Source: Microbacterium resistens NBRC 103078 (lineage in GTDB: Bacteria > Actinomycetota > Actinomycetes > Actinomycetales > Microbacteriaceae). Taken from it: 32,094 nt of DNA. The stretch is taken from assembly GCF_001552355.1 (NCBI RefSeq), contig NZ_BCRA01000068.1, forward strand, positions 1 to 32,094. Reading direction: 5' to 3'. Below the pieces are notes generated by a model that saw only the letters and a program-made list of their open reading frames with translations, searched no databases and was not told where the DNA came from. The stretch's first letter is position 1, and each line of letters opens with the position of its first letter. Positions 31,283-32,094 of this stretch are shown here, in pieces. The position numbers and the translations under genes were made by a program.

Positions 31283-32094
31283 TCAGCGGCCTTCGCGGAC
31301 GCTGATGCTGCCCGCCGCGACCTGCACCGTGACGACGCTCCGCGCCGACGCGCTGGTCTGCAGACCGTTGTCGAAGCTACCCGCGGCCACCTCCTGATCC
31401 ACCGCGTACGCGCCCCGCGGAAGGATCACGGTCATGGACCCGGCGGTGGCGTCGAGAGAGACCTCGTCGGGCTGGGATCCGGTGAGCTCGGCCTCGAGAC
31501 GACCGGCCGACATCGTGAGGTCGGCTTCGCGCACGCCGTCCAGGGTGAGATCGGCCCGGCCCGCCGAGATCTGCGCGGAGACCGATGTCGCCGACCCGTC
31601 CACCGTCATGGCACCGGCGCCGAGCTCGAGATCCAGCTCGCGGAAGTCGCCGCTGGCGGTCAGGGATCCGGCCGAGAGCTGGAGATCCGCGTCGAGGCGC
31701 CCCTCCAGCTGCTCCGGCAGCGTGAGCACGACGACCACGTCATCGCTGCTCCAGCTGCCCCACCACCCCCACCATCCCCATCGCCCGTTGGGCCCGTCGA
31801 CGCGGAGGGTGTCCTCGTCTCGGCGCATCTGCCACTCACCCGGGGAACGTCCGTCCACCCGGAGCTCGGCATCGGTCACGTCACCGAAACGCACCGTGAC
31901 GTCCGAGCCGCCGGCGTCGACCTCGAGGTCGGTGATCCCGTCGATCGGGGCCGTGAGTCCGTGCGCCGACCCCGCGGGCCGGAACTGACCGGTGGCGGCG
32001 AAGGCGGCGCCCCCGCCTGCTCCGAGCAGAGCGATGCCGCCGACGATCGCGGCCACGATCGTGATGGCGCGACCGGCGCCGGAGCCGCCCGAGG
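31283..32094 (-). CDS. DUF4097-like repetitive beta-strand protein (5' end off the right edge)
   Basis: The frame is open from the right edge to the stop at 31283 (270 full codons). The in-frame GTG at 32056 lies within a hydrophobic stretch (AITIVAAIVGGIALLGAGGGAAF), so the true start is probably beyond the window. After this membrane helix comes a strand-rich domain with repeated units, e.g. LQLSAGSLTASGDF, LELGAGAMTVDGSA, AQISAGRADLTLDG, LTMSAGRLEAELTG, LDATAGSMTVILPRG and VQVAAGSISVREGR. This is the DUF4097/DUF2154-type solenoid with an SAG(S/R/A) beat. A Gly/Trp stretch (GRWGWWGWWGSWSS) interrupts it. Such proteins may work in envelope-stress sensing; the function here is unknown. Confidence 0.85.
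   Translation of the reverse strand, partial: SGGSGAGRAITIVAAIVGGIALLGAGGGAAFAATGQFRPAGSAHGLTAPIDGITDLEVDAGGSDVTVRFGDVTDAELRVDGRSPGEWQMRRDEDTLRVDGPNGRWGWWGWWGSWSSDDVVVVLTLPEQLEGRLDADLQLSAGSLTASGDFRELDLELGAGAMTVDGSATSVSAQISAGRADLTLDGVREADLTMSAGRLEAELTGSQPDEVSLDATAGSMTVILPRGAYAVDQEVAAGSFDNGLQTSASARSVVTVQVAAGSISVREGR

Noticed and set aside
1..32094. CRISPR arrays, insertion sequences, prophage genes, toxin-antitoxin or defence systems
   Set aside because: I looked for regularly spaced repeats, transposase or integrase motifs and typical defence domains on both strands and saw none.

Overview
The window is very GC-rich, uses GTG and TTG starts freely, and carries the actinobacterial gene order pknB-pknA-pbpA-rodA-pstP-fhaB-fhaA-tRNA-Leu, with crgA, a cyclophilin and tRNA-Ile/tRNA-Ala nearby. 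This points to an Actinomycetota chromosome, most likely Microbacteriaceae (Microbacterium-like), in the part near the replication origin. In Mycobacterium tuberculosis the same genes lie within about 25 kb of dnaA, and tRNA-Ile/tRNA-Ala follow gyrA. By analogy, gyrA and dnaA should lie beyond the right edge. The taxonomic call is inference from gene order and protein character; no search was run.

Region 1 (1-1728, all minus): the N-terminus of a membrane-anchored protein cut by the left edge, an overlapping SRPBCC/VOC gene pair with a perfect 22-bp palindrome upstream, and tRNA-Leu(CAG) with a terminator.

Region 2 (1957-11048, plus): the growth and division signalling operon. It encodes two FHA proteins, the PP2C phosphatase PstP, the SEDS protein RodA, the class B PBP PbpA, and two transmembrane Ser/Thr kinases. 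Junctions are mostly 4-bp start/stop overlaps, except rodA/pbpA, where a long palindromic repeat sits. The PknA-like kinase has an unusual ectodomain (one PASTA-like plus one FN3-like module); PknB has three PASTA domains.

Region 3 (11108-14124): a class E sortase with an overlapping 56-aa membrane protein (minus), crgA (plus), a zinc-ribbon rhomboid protease and a cyclophilin (minus). The crgA-rhomboid gap holds a dense cluster of DnaA-box-like nonamers between two terminators. It is the most striking non-coding signal here.

Region 4 (14244-30922): a block that, compared with the mycobacterial order, is inserted between the cyclophilin gene and the tRNA-Ile/Ala pair. It holds an orphan membrane protein, a YbaK-type deacylase, an MMPL transporter, a NUDIX hydrolase, a lipoprotein and a YtcJ-like amidohydrolase, an Xaa-Pro-type peptidase, a second copy of the palindromic repeat, a complete peptide-type ABC importer operon with a divergent Lrp/AsnC regulator, two small conserved proteins, and a divergent HxlR regulator/MFS exporter pair with a perfect operator-like palindrome.

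Region 5 (30937-32094, minus): terminator, tRNA-Ala(TGC), tRNA-Ile(GAT), another terminator, and a DUF4097-like adhesin-fold protein running off the right edge.

Recurring sequence patterns: several genes have a -10-like hexamer exactly 7 nt before the start codon (leaderless mRNAs), and convergent gene pairs end in small hairpins whose arms contain both stop codons. I see no CRISPR array, insertion sequence, prophage or recognisable defence system.
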